NCBI RefSeq assembly: GCF_034313965.1
Contig: NZ_JAVIWQ010000002.1
Coordinates: 2,604,001-2,668,000 of the forward strand
Reading direction: 5' to 3'
Source of the DNA: Herbaspirillum sp. RTI4
GTDB taxonomy: Bacteria; Pseudomonadota; Gammaproteobacteria; Burkholderiales; Burkholderiaceae_D
Length of the DNA stretch: 64,000 nucleotides
The notes under the pieces are model-generated. The model did not search any database. It was not told where the DNA came from and saw only the letters and a program-made list of their open reading frames with translations. Both the position numbers and the translations under genes were made by a program. The first letter of the stretch is position 1. Every line of letters starts with the position of its first letter. Below are positions 39,127 through 47,131 of the stretch, one piece after another.

Positions 39127-40137
39127 TTAGCACTCGATGATGGCCTTGACCACGCCTTGTGCGGGATCAAGCAGTTTTTGGAAATCGGCCGGCACATCGG
39201 CCAGATTCAAGCGATGCGTATTGAGCGCGGCGTCGGGAATCTGTCCGGCGCGCATGGCCTTGAGCACGGTCTCGAAATCTTCGACGGTGGCGTTACGGCT
39301 GCCCAGCAAGGTGGTTTCGCGCTTATGGAATTCAGGATCGGAAAAGCTGATCGTCGCACCCACCACCGAAATCAGGACATAAGTGCCGCCATGCGCGACG
39401 AATTTGAAGCCGCGCTCCATTGCCTTGGGATTGCCGGTCGCATCGAACACGACGTCGAAATAGTCGTTGTCGGTCAGTGCCGCCAGCTCCTGCTCATCGG
39501 CATCACCGATTTGCACGGCAGCATTCATGGCCAGATGCTGGATGCAAAAATCCAGCCGGTCGCGACGGGTGTCGAGCGCGGTGACAATACCGCCGCGCAG
39601 CTTGGAAAAAATCATGGCAGCCATGCCGATAGGGCCTGCGCCGACCACCAACACCCGCTGCCCGGTCTGCACGTTAGCGCGACGAACCGCGTGCGCGCCG
39701 ATGGCGAGAAACTCCACCATCGCGGCCTGATCCAGCGTCACGCCTTCCGCTTTATGGACGAAGGCTTGCGGCACGCTGAGATACTCAGTAAATGCGCCGT
39801 CGCGATGTACGCCCAGCACCTGAATATGGGAACAGCAATTCGTCTTGCCCTTGCGGCAGGCCACGCAGACACCGCAGGTCAGATAAGGCATGACGTAGAC
39901 CGTGTCGCCAGCGCTCAGAGGCGATCCCTCGGGTGCCTGTTCAACAATGCCGGACAGCTCATGACCCATGACGCGCGGGTAGCTGAGATAAGGCTGATTA
40001 CCGGTAAAAATGTGCAGATCGGTGCCACACACGCCGACGCGCTTGACGCGCAACAGCACTTCGCCCTCGCCGCGTGGCGGTATCGGACGTTGCTCGGCAC
40101 GCAAAATGCCCGGCGTTTCGCAAATGACTGTCAACAT
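39127..40137 (-). CDS. Zinc-dependent dehydrogenase, L-galactonate 5-dehydrogenase-like
   Basis: A 336-residue medium-chain dehydrogenase. Catalytic zinc site: Cys37 and Asp40 region in GVCGTDLHIF and His59 in MGHELSG. Structural zinc site: CGVCVACRKGKTNCC near 88-102. Rossmann motif VVGAGPIGMAAM near 164-175. It resembles LgoD/YjjN, which oxidises L-galactonate to D-tagaturonate, exactly the substrate of the next gene product. Other hexonates such as L-gulonate remain possible. AAGGAG precedes the ATG. Confidence 0.8.
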   Translation of the reverse strand: MLTVICETPGILRAEQRPIPPRGEGEVLLRVKRVGVCGTDLHIFTGNQPYLSYPRVMGHELSGIVEQAPEGSPLSAGDTVYVMPYLTCGVCVACRKGKTNCCSHIQVLGVHRDGAFTEYLSVPQAFVHKAEGVTLDQAAMVEFLAIGAHAVRRANVQTGQRVLVVGAGPIGMAAMIFSKLRGGIVTALDTRRDRLDFCIQHLAMNAAVQIGDADEQELAALTDNDYFDVVFDATGNPKAMERGFKFVAHGGTYVLISVVGATISFSDPEFHKRETTLLGSRNATVEDFETVLKAMRAGQIPDAALNTHRLNLADVPADFQKLLDPAQGVVKAIIEC

Positions 40138-40176
40138 GCATGACTCCTTGAATTCGTTAGTAGGTTTTTAGAAACG

Positions 40177-40246
40177 GCTGATGAAGCACTTACGCCATCC
40201 TGCGTATGGGATTCGTTGCGTGTGATGCGTGCCACACTTCATCAGC
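40177..40246 (-). promoter_or_regulatory. Long-range inverted repeat between binding protein and dehydrogenase genes
   Basis: GCTGATGAAG at 40177-40186 and CTTCATCAGC at 40237-40246 are perfect complements flanking 50 bp. The pair fills the 123-bp gap after the binding-protein stop. Such structures often protect the binding-protein message and set its excess over downstream genes; that role is inferred. Confidence 0.5.
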
Positions 40247-40260
40247 GTTGGTTCCTCACA

Positions 40261-41037
40261 TCAGCCGTGGAAACGCTTGAAAATTTTGACCAGATTGCCG
40301 TTCTCGTTGTTCTTGGCGACCCAGGCGTTGATCCACTCCTGCAGCTTGGTTTCGCCCTTACGCATGCCGACTCCCAGCGGGAAGCTTTGCATCACGAATT
40401 TGATTTCTATGCCGAGTGCGGGGGCTTTTCCGATCACCGTGTTAACGATAGAAGGCGAAGTGGCGAAAATATCGACCTGGCCGCTGGCAATTGCCGTGAC
40501 CAGGGTGGCGTCATCATCGAAGCGGACAATTTGCGCGCCTTTGGCACCGTCGGTAGCGAGCCGGTCGTTGGTGGTGCCGCGTGCAGTGGCAACGCGTTTT
40601 CCGGCCAGATCAGCAAAGCTCTTGATGGCAATGGGCTTAGGTCCGGCGACCACGGCCTGAATCTGCGCATACGGCGCGGAAAAATTAATAACCTTTTCAC
40701 GTTCCGGCGTGACCGACAGGGAAGAAATCACGATGTCGGCTTTGCCGGTTTGCAGAAACGGAATGCGATTGGCGCCCGTGGTTTGTACAATTTCCAGTTC
40801 CACGCCCAGATCCTTGGCCAGCAAACGGGCAGTCTCGACATCAGAACCGGTTGGCTTCATTGCGCCATCGGTGGTACCGAACGGCGGTGAGCCGAGGTCG
40901 ATAGCGACGCGGATTTTCTTGGCGGCACGGACGTCATCGAGCTGGTCGGCGTGGGCGACGGTCGCCGCGCCGGCGAACGACATCAGGACAACTGCCGACA
41001 GAAGGCGGCGTGCAAATGGGGAACGCTTGATCATCAT
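40261..41037 (-). CDS. ABC transporter periplasmic binding protein (family 3)
   Basis: A 258-residue solute-binding protein with a signal peptide (cleavage probably after GAATVAHA, about residue 30). IRVAIDLGSPPFGTTDGAMK and GSDVETARLLAKDLGVELE are typical of the polar amino-acid family 3 type. In ordinary amino-acid binders an Arg-Asp pair binds the zwitterion; the context of hexonate enzymes instead suggests an acidic sugar ligand. AAGGAG precedes the ATG. It belongs to the operon with permeases and ATPase upstream. Confidence 0.88.
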   Translation of the reverse strand: MMIKRSPFARRLLSAVVLMSFAGAATVAHADQLDDVRAAKKIRVAIDLGSPPFGTTDGAMKPTGSDVETARLLAKDLGVELEIVQTTGANRIPFLQTGKADIVISSLSVTPEREKVINFSAPYAQIQAVVAGPKPIAIKSFADLAGKRVATARGTTNDRLATDGAKGAQIVRFDDDATLVTAIASGQVDIFATSPSIVNTVIGKAPALGIEIKFVMQSFPLGVGMRKGETKLQEWINAWVAKNNENGNLVKIFKRFHG

Positions 41038-41060
41038 TTCATCTCCTTGGTTTTATGGAT

Positions 41061-41121
41061 GGCACTGCTTTGATGGCAATGCTTTAGCTGCAACGCCTTA
41101 GCTGCAATGCTTTCACTGCCC
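41061..41121 (-). repeat. Imperfect 15-bp tandem repeats between ATPase and binding-protein genes
   Basis: GGCAATGCTTTAGCT and variants occur about four times (GGCACTGCTTTGAT, GGCAATGCTTTAGCT, GCAACGCCTTAGCT, GCAATGCTTTCACT) in the 129-bp gap. Origin by slippage is likely. Confidence 0.65.
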
Positions 41122-41166
41122 TACTGAAAAACATACCTCACCGCTCACTGCGCGGCCTTGCTGAAA

Positions 41167-41895
41167 TTAAAGTCCGCTGCCGACAAAATTGCGCAGCTCG
41201 GCGGTTTGCGGCGCATCGAGCATCGAGCCCGGGCCTTGCTCCCATACCTTGCCGCCATGCATGAAAATCACTTCGTCAGCGACCTTGCGGGCAAATGCCA
41301 TTTCATGCGTGACGAGGATCATGGTCATGCCATCGGCGGCCAGTTTTTCCATCACGCGCAGCACTTCGCCGGTTAATTCCGGATCGAGCGCGGAAGTCAC
41401 TTCATCAAACAGCATGACCTTCGGCGCCATCGCCAGCGAACGGGCAATCGCCACGCGTTGCTGCTGGCCACCGGACAACTGCGACGGATAAGCATCGGCT
41501 TTGTCGGCCAGACCGACCTGCGTCAAGACCTTGTGGGCGCGTTCGCGCAGTTCGGCACGTTTGCCCTTGAGTACCAGGCGTGGCGCGAGCATGATGTTTT
41601 GCTCGACGGTCATGTGCGGAAACAGGTTATAGCTTTGAAAAACGATGCCGACGTCGCGGCGTAGTTGGTGCAAGTCCAGTTGTGGCGAGGTGACTTCATG
41701 TCCGCAAACTTCGATGCGGCCGCTGTCGACCGATTCCAGCCGGTCGATGCAGCGCAAGGCTGTGCTTTTGCCGGAACCGCTGCGGCCGATGATGGCGACT
41801 ACCGAGCCTTTTTTAACGTCGAAGGACACGCCATCCAGTACACGGACCGGGCCGAAGCTCTTCGAGATGGACTCGACCTTAACGATTTGCGACAT
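41167..41895 (-). CDS. ABC transporter ATP-binding protein (polar amino-acid type)
   Basis: A 242-residue ATPase with Walker A GRSGSGKST (about 36-44), Q-loop FQSYNLFPH, signature LSGGQQQRVAIARSLA (about 137-152), Walker B VMLFDEVTSALDPE and switch His in VTHEMAFA. It powers the importer formed with the two permeases and the binding protein. The ATG at 41895 lies within the upstream permease gene (17-bp overlap). Confidence 0.93.
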   Translation of the reverse strand: MSQIVKVESISKSFGPVRVLDGVSFDVKKGSVVAIIGRSGSGKSTALRCIDRLESVDSGRIEVCGHEVTSPQLDLHQLRRDVGIVFQSYNLFPHMTVEQNIMLAPRLVLKGKRAELRERAHKVLTQVGLADKADAYPSQLSGGQQQRVAIARSLAMAPKVMLFDEVTSALDPELTGEVLRVMEKLAADGMTMILVTHEMAFARKVADEVIFMHGGKVWEQGPGSMLDAPQTAELRNFVGSGL

Positions 41896-42529
41896 TGAAT
41901 TTCCTTTCGAGGCGGCGGCTCCAGACCGACAGCGGGTAGCACAGGGCAAAATACAAAACAGCGGTCAGCATGAAAATCAGGAACGGCTGGAAGGTAGCGT
42001 TGTTAATCACCTGCCCGGCGCGCGCCAGCTCAATGAATCCTATGGCTGAAGCCAGCGAGGTGTTCTTGACGATCTGCACCATGAAGCCCACGGTGGATGG
42101 GGTGGCGATCTTGAGCGCTTGCGGCAGGATCACATGGATCAGCCGCTGTCCCCAGTTAAGCGCCAGACATTCGGCGGCTTCGGCTTGAGTGCGCGGTACC
42201 GATTCGATGCAGCCGCGCCAGATTTCGCCCAGATAGGCCGATGAGTAAATGCTCAGACCGATAGCGGCGGCAGTCAGCGGTTCGATGTTGAGGCCCAGCG
42301 TCGGCAAGCCGAAGTAGGTCAGCGACAGCAATACCAGTAGCGGCGTGCCTTGCACCAGTTTGATATAGAGCATGGTCAGGTTGCGCGTGAAAGCGGGTCC
42401 GTAGACGCGCAGTATCGCGACGATGAAACCGAGCACGCCGCCGCCGACGAAGGCGATCAGCGACAGTCCCACGGTCCAGCAGAAACCCTGAAGCAGGAAT
42501 TGCAATTGCGGTACGGTCAGTAAAGTCAT
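41879..42529 (-). CDS. ABC transporter permease (HisM/GlnP type) 2
   Basis: A 216-residue inner-membrane permease with about five helices and the EAA loop EAAECLALNWGQRLIHVILPQ near 137-157. YIKLVQGTPLLVLLSLTYFGLP is the polar amino-acid permease signature. It pairs with the next permease upstream to form a heterodimeric channel. Starts 10 bp after the first permease. Confidence 0.92.
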   Translation of the reverse strand: MTLLTVPQLQFLLQGFCWTVGLSLIAFVGGGVLGFIVAILRVYGPAFTRNLTMLYIKLVQGTPLLVLLSLTYFGLPTLGLNIEPLTAAAIGLSIYSSAYLGEIWRGCIESVPRTQAEAAECLALNWGQRLIHVILPQALKIATPSTVGFMVQIVKNTSLASAIGFIELARAGQVINNATFQPFLIFMLTAVLYFALCYPLSVWSRRLERKFNVANR

Positions 42530-42539
42530 GGCGGCCCCT

Positions 42540-43223
42540 TCAGATCGGCTGGCCGAGACGGCGGCGGCGCGGGAAGGCGAGGTAACTGGCGCACCAGAAC
42601 ATCAGCCGCATGATGAGCGACAGCACCAGATAGGCTGCGGCGACGATCAGATAAGTTTCGACCGAGCGGAAAGTATCCGACTGAATGCGGTTGGCAACGG
42701 CGGTCAGTTCTTCCGCTGAAATCTGCGAAGTGATCGACGAGGCCAGCATCAGCAAAACGTATTGGCTGGTCAGCGCCGGGTAGACCCGCTCGATAGCCGG
42801 CGGCAGCACTACATGCAGCATCACTTGCCAGCGCGACAGACCCAGACATTCGGCGGCTTCCAGTTGCCCGCCATGAATGGATTGAATACCGGCGCGCACA
42901 ATTTCCGAGGTATAGGCACCGACGTTGATAATCAGTGCGGCCGTGGCAGCGGTAAAGGCGTCCACCTTGATGCCGACTGTGGCGAGTCCGAAATAGACGA
43001 TGAACACTTGCACCAGCAAGGGGGTATTGCGGATGCTCTCGACATAAATCCCGCAGAATCGGGACAGCCAGACTGAACGGCCGGAACGCCCCAGTGCGCA
43101 AAATACGCCGAGCAAAAAGCCGAACACGGTCGCCGCTACCGACAAACCCAGCGTGGTCGCCGCACCCGCCAGAAAATCCGGCCAGTACGCCAGAGGCGCG
43201 CTGAAATCGAAGTCATACCGCAT
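42540..43223 (-). CDS. ABC transporter permease (HisM/GlnP type) 1
   Basis: A 227-residue permease with about five helices, the signature YVESIRNTPLLVQVFIVYFG and the EAA loop EAAECLGLSRWQVMLHVVLPP. It is the first gene of the eight-gene hexonate run. The divergent region upstream carries three GGCCTGACCA boxes, so the operon is probably controlled by the adjacent FadR-type regulator. Confidence 0.92.
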   Translation of the reverse strand: MRYDFDFSAPLAYWPDFLAGAATTLGLSVAATVFGFLLGVFCALGRSGRSVWLSRFCGIYVESIRNTPLLVQVFIVYFGLATVGIKVDAFTAATAALIINVGAYTSEIVRAGIQSIHGGQLEAAECLGLSRWQVMLHVVLPPAIERVYPALTSQYVLLMLASSITSQISAEELTAVANRIQSDTFRSVETYLIVAAAYLVLSLIMRLMFWCASYLAFPRRRRLGQPI

Positions 43224-43281
43224 AGTTGGTCTCCCGGTTGGTCAAAACAGCCGGGTAAGGCCGCTTTGCCGTTTATTTTAA

Positions 43282-43294
43282 TTGGCCTGACCAA
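43282..43294. promoter_or_regulatory. Operator box 1 of the hexonate module
   Basis: TTGGCCTGACCAA, an imperfect palindrome sharing the decamer GGCCTGACCA with two further boxes. It lies 59 bp before the permease start. Confidence 0.7.
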
Positions 43295-43368
43295 GAATAC
43301 CTTAAAATTGCGTATTAACACTATTTATTCAGCAAAAATTCTTTTATTTAGCCTAAACTAAGGGCTTC

Positions 43369-43378
43369 GGCCTGACCA
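43369..43378. promoter_or_regulatory. Operator box 2 of the hexonate module
   Basis: GGCCTGACCA, second copy. With box 3 it forms a 33-bp inverted repeat just before the regulator gene. Confidence 0.7.
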
Positions 43379-43391
43379 ATTTCGATTACTC

Positions 43392-43401
43392 TGGTCAGGC
43401 C
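43392..43401. promoter_or_regulatory. Operator box 3 of the hexonate module
   Basis: TGGTCAGGCC, the inverse of boxes 1 and 2, 39 bp before the regulator ATG. Autoregulation is likely. Confidence 0.7.
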
Positions 43402-43439
43402 AATACTGCTGTAATGTACCGAATTGAAGGAAAAACCTC

Positions 43440-44150
43440 ATGCTGGATCAAATCAAACCGGTGGATACCCGCCGCCTGTATCAACAAATCGCCGATCGGA
43501 TACGCGCACTTATCCTGGAGGGCAATTTCCCCGCCGGTGCGCGTTTGCCGCCGGAACGCGACCTGGCGCAGCAATTGGGAGTATCGCGACCATCTGTGCG
43601 GGAAGCGCTGATTGCTCTGGAGCTGCAAGGCAGCGTAGAAGTCCGAATGGGCGCGGGGGTGTATGTGTGCAATCCCACCGAACGCACGCCACAAACGACG
43701 GCGGCGATGGGCGAGAGTCCGATTGAGTTGATGCAGGCGCGCTCGGCGCTGGAAGGAACGGTGGTAATGCTGGCTTGCGCGCGCATTACCCCGGAGGGGC
43801 TGCTGTCGCTGCGTCGGGTGCTGGAGGAAATGCGTTCGGCGATTACACAAAATCGCCCCACCCTTCCCTACGACAGAGAATTCCACTTGCTGATCGCTGC
43901 GAGTACCGGCAATTCGGTGCTGGAGCGGCTGGTGCGCGAGCTATTCGATGAGCGCCACAGTCCGATTTCGTCGCAATTACGGGAGCGCACAGAAACCAGT
44001 CAGACATGGGACGCTGCGCTGGAGGAACATGAGGCGATTCTGGTGGCGCTGGAAAGCCGGGATGTGCTCAACGCACAAACAGCCTTGCGCTCGCATCTCA
44101 ATGGATCGCTGAATCGCTGGGTGGAAAGCAATCGGCAGGAGTGGTCTTGA
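43440..44150 (+). CDS. FadR-subfamily GntR regulator of the hexonate module
   Basis: A 236-residue regulator. Winged HTH (about 10-75) with LPPERDLAQQLGVSRPSVRE and the wing GAGVYVCNP, then an all-helical FCD ligand domain with metal-binding residues in REFHLLIAASTGNS and EEHEAILVAL. The FCD domain usually senses a carboxylate, here probably a hexonate intermediate. Divergent from the ABC and catabolic operon, with three matching operator boxes between them. Confidence 0.9.
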   Translation: MLDQIKPVDTRRLYQQIADRIRALILEGNFPAGARLPPERDLAQQLGVSRPSVREALIALELQGSVEVRMGAGVYVCNPTERTPQTTAAMGESPIELMQARSALEGTVVMLACARITPEGLLSLRRVLEEMRSAITQNRPTLPYDREFHLLIAASTGNSVLERLVRELFDERHSPISSQLRERTETSQTWDAALEEHEAILVALESRDVLNAQTALRSHLNGSLNRWVESNRQEWS

Positions 44151-44200
44151 AAAAGACCTTGCCGTAGCTCGCAATGCGCCGAACATGGCGCATTACAGTA

Positions 44201-45799
44201 TCAGGTCACCGGTGCCGGATTGAACAGGGTCAGTGCATTGTGCAGCTTCCAATGCTCGGCCCAGGTTTTTTTGCCGCTGGCGACGTCGAGCAGCATCTGG
44301 AACATTTCCCAGCCGACATCGCTGATACTGGCTTCGCCGGTGGCGATGCGCCCGGCGTTGATATCCATCAAATCATGCCAGCGACGCGCCAGATCGGAGC
44401 GCGTGGCGACTTTCAGGACCGGTACCGCGGCCAGTCCGTACGGCGTGCCGCGACCTGTCGTGAATACGTGCAGATTCATGCCAGCCGCCAGTTGCAGCGT
44501 GCCGCAGATAAAATCGCTGGCGGGCGTGGCTGCGTAAATCAGGCCCTTGCGCTTGAGTTTTTCTCCCGGTGCCAGCACACCGGAAATCACGCCGTTGCCG
44601 GACTTGACGATGGAACCCATCGCCTTTTCAGTGATGTTCGATAAGCCACCTTTTTTGTTGCCGGGAGTGGTATTGGCGCTGCGGTCGACGCCGCCTTTGC
44701 TCAGGTAAGCGTCATACCAGGCCATTTCACGAATCATTTCCTTGGCGACTTCGGCGTTCAGGGCGCGCGAAGTGAGCTGGTCAATACCGTCGCGGACTTC
44801 AGTCGTTTCAGAAAACATGACGGTAGCGCCGGCCCGGATCAGCAGCTCAGTCGCAAAACCGACCGCCGGATTGGCCGTCACTCCCGAGAAGGCATCGCTG
44901 CCGCCGCACTGCACGCCGACCACCAGTTCCGATGCCGGGCAAGTTTCGCGCTGGCGCAGATTGAGGGCGGCCAGTCGGATTTTTGCCATGTCCATGATCG
45001 AGGTGATCATCGATTCAAAGCCGACATGCTGTTCGTCCTGCAAGACAACGATGTAAGGCCCGTTCTGAATCGGGATACTGCCGGCCGGTAGCAGGCGCGC
45101 CGGTTGCAGTTTTTCGCAACCGAGGCTGACCAGCATGGCTTGCCCGCCGAAATTCGGATTGAGACTGATGTTGCGCAGCGTGCGAATGGGGATGATGGCA
45201 TCCGGCGCGTCGATCGCGACGCCACATCCATAGGTGTGTTCCAGTCCGATGACGTCATCGACATTCGGATAATCGGCCAGCAGTTCCGCTTTGATGCGCT
45301 TGACGGCATGTTCGACCACGCCGGAGACGCACTGCACCGTGGTCGTAATGGCCAGAATATTGCGTGTGCCGACGGAGCCATCCGCATTTTTGAATCCCTG
45401 GAAGGTATAGCCTTCCAGCGGCTCTACCGGCGCGAAGTGGCGATTGGCAATCGGCAAGTTGACCAGTTCCCGCGCGGGCGCCATGCGCACCAGCGATTCT
45501 TCGACCCAGCTGCCCTGCGCAATATCGCGTACGGCATAGCCGATGGTGACGTCGTAGCGGGTAATGGCGGCACCTTCGGCTAAATCGACCAGGGCAATTT
45601 TGTGTCCCTGGGGGATACGGTCGAGCAGGACGAATTCCCCAGGGAATTCGGTTCCGGCAGGCAATCCGCCATCGTTGACGACAATGGCGACATTGTCGTT
45701 GGCATGCATGCGGATATACAGGGGCGCTGTACCTGCGGCTTGCGCGACAGTCGAAACCGGCGTTGTTCCCTTGCTCGATGTTTCCATTGTATTTTCCAT
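44201..45799 (-). CDS. garD: Galactarate dehydratase GarD
   Basis: A 532-residue UxaA/GarD-family protein, close to the usual 523. The N-terminal SAF part has [20 protein letters not shown], and the catalytic part has [33 protein letters not shown] and [20 protein letters not shown]. The [14 protein letters not shown] start separates GarD from the altronate enzymes. It dehydrates galactarate to 5-dehydro-4-deoxyglucarate. The start may be 45799 or the next ATG 12 bp later, because a repeat duplicates MENT. The divergent region carries the regulon box at 45998-46012. Confidence 0.9.
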   Translation of the reverse strand: MENTMETSSKGTTPVSTVAQAAGTAPLYIRMHANDNVAIVVNDGGLPAGTEFPGEFVLLDRIPQGHKIALVDLAEGAAITRYDVTIGYAVRDIAQGSWVEESLVRMAPARELVNLPIANRHFAPVEPLEGYTFQGFKNADGSVGTRNILAITTTVQCVSGVVEHAVKRIKAELLADYPNVDDVIGLEHTYGCGVAIDAPDAIIPIRTLRNISLNPNFGGQAMLVSLGCEKLQPARLLPAGSIPIQNGPYIVVLQDEQHVGFESMITSIMDMAKIRLAALNLRQRETCPASELVVGVQCGGSDAFSGVTANPAVGFATELLIRAGATVMFSETTEVRDGIDQLTSRALNAEVAKEMIREMAWYDAYLSKGGVDRSANTTPGNKKGGLSNITEKAMGSIVKSGNGVISGVLAPGEKLKRKGLIYAATPASDFICGTLQLAAGMNLHVFTTGRGTPYGLAAVPVLKVATRSDLARRWHDLMDINAGRIATGEASISDVGWEMFQMLLDVASGKKTWAEHWKLHNALTLFNPAPVT

Positions 45800-45845
45800 T
45801 GTATTTTCTATTTTTCGCTTACTTTAGCTTTCGCTTACTTTAGCG
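45787..45845 (-). repeat. Tandem repeats at the garD start and leader
   Basis: ATTGTATTTTCC occurs twice at about 45786-45809 and creates alternative start codons 12 bp apart. TTTCGCTTACTTTAGC occurs twice directly after it (about 45812-45844). Confidence 0.75.
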
Positions 45846-45997
45846 GCTCGATCTTCATCGACATTCATAAACATTCATAGACAAGGGCCCCATGGTTTTA
45901 TCTGACTGCGCTCTTATTTGTTTTATTATTGTGAGCAATACAGTACAAAAAAGCTGTGGCGGATATCATATGAACGCATTTCACCTAACCTCATATG

Positions 45998-46012
45998 TCA
46001 TCGTACAACATG
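45998..46012. promoter_or_regulatory. Galactarate regulon box, garD/regulator divergent region
   Basis: TCATCGTACAACATG, the exact reverse complement of CATGTTGTACGATGA found at two other promoters. It lies between garD and the FadR-type regulator. A TCATATG pair at 45966 and 45991 flanks it. Confidence 0.82.
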
Positions 46013-46080
46013 CTCCGAGTATAATCAGAATATGAAAACTCTGCAATCCATCTCTCATTGCGCTACTTATCCCACCACTC

Positions 46081-46863
46081 ATGTCTGAAAATCACACCTC
46101 AACCGCCTCCACGCCCTCTGCCCCGCGCAAGAAACACCGCAATCTGGCTCAGGGCGTCGTCGCGGATATTTCAGAGCAAATCCAGAATGAGATCCTGAAG
46201 CCGGGAGACAAATTGCCGACCGAATCCGAAATCATGCGGATTCAGGGCGTCAGCCGCACCGTGGTGCGCGAAGCCATTTCCCACATGCAGGCCGCCAAAC
46301 TGGTGGAAACCCGGCATGGCATCGGTACCTTTGTGCTGGAACCACCACCAGCGCAAGCCTTTGGCATCGATCCCGATACGGTCATCACCATGCGCGATGT
46401 GCTGGCGATTCTGGAGTTGCGCATCAGTCTGGAAACCGAAGCCGCTTATCTGGCCGCAAGCCGACGCAACGAACAGCAACTGCAAGAACTGCGCGCGGCT
46501 CTCGATGCATTACTGAACCATACCCCCGAGGACGGAGATGCCATCTCGCCCGATGTCCATTTTCATCTGCTCATCGCGCAGACGTCCGGCAATCGTTATT
46601 TCTACGACATCCTGCACCAGCTCGGCACCAACATTATTCCGCGCTCGCGCATTAACGCCGCCAAGATGACGCATGACGATCCTGCGGCCTATCTGGAGCG
46701 CGTCAATCACGAGCATGAAGATATTTTCAACGCCATCCTGCGCGAAGATCCTGAAGCAGCACGCGCCGCGATGCGTACCCACCTGAGCAATAGCCGCGAG
46801 CGTTTGCGACGGATTCAGGAATCGAACGAAATCAAGTCTTCGTCAGACAACACGCGCCAGTAA
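46081..46863 (+). CDS. FadR-subfamily GntR regulator of the galactarate module
   Basis: A 260-residue regulator with an N-terminal winged HTH (about 22-92; LPTESEIMRIQGVSRTVVRE and HGIGTFVLEPP) and a helical FCD domain (about 105-245) with the metal-binding DVHFHLLIAQTSGN and HEHEDIFNAI motifs. Similar regulators bind sugar acids such as galactarate or glucarate. Matching 15-bp boxes upstream of garD, the semialdehyde dehydrogenase and kdgD imply that this protein controls all of them. Confidence 0.88.
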   Translation: MSENHTSTASTPSAPRKKHRNLAQGVVADISEQIQNEILKPGDKLPTESEIMRIQGVSRTVVREAISHMQAAKLVETRHGIGTFVLEPPPAQAFGIDPDTVITMRDVLAILELRISLETEAAYLAASRRNEQQLQELRAALDALLNHTPEDGDAISPDVHFHLLIAQTSGNRYFYDILHQLGTNIIPRSRINAAKMTHDDPAAYLERVNHEHEDIFNAILREDPEAARAAMRTHLSNSRERLRRIQESNEIKSSSDNTRQ

Positions 46864-46901
46864 GGTCAATCCGGCTGCGCCAGGCTTGCACATTCACAAG
46901 T

Positions 46902-46916
46902 CATGTTGTACGATGA
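46902..46916. promoter_or_regulatory. Galactarate regulon box before the aldehyde dehydrogenase
   Basis: CATGTTGTACGATGA, identical to the copy before kdgD. It lies about 216 bp before the TTG start of the dehydrogenase and 39 bp after the regulator stop, so the dehydrogenase has its own controlled promoter. Confidence 0.85.
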
Positions 46917-47131
46917 CCGGTGATGTCGTCAGCGCTGCGTGTTGGCCGTACTAACCAGGTGAATATCCCATTCCTTCGATAGTGCGCCCCTCTCCGGTCG
47001 ACTGACATCACGCCCAGGCATCCGGCGCCTCTGACCGGAAGCCGCCCCCATTTTCGATGCGCCACAAGCTCTCCTCCCGTTGCAAGACGGCAGGTCTTGC
47101 TGCTGCTTCAATCAACCTTCTGGAGAACCTA

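Noticed and set aside
39118..40143. 341-codon frame on the plus strand over the zinc dehydrogenase gene
   Set aside because: Shadow of the minus-strand dehydrogenase, which has all its zinc-binding motifs.
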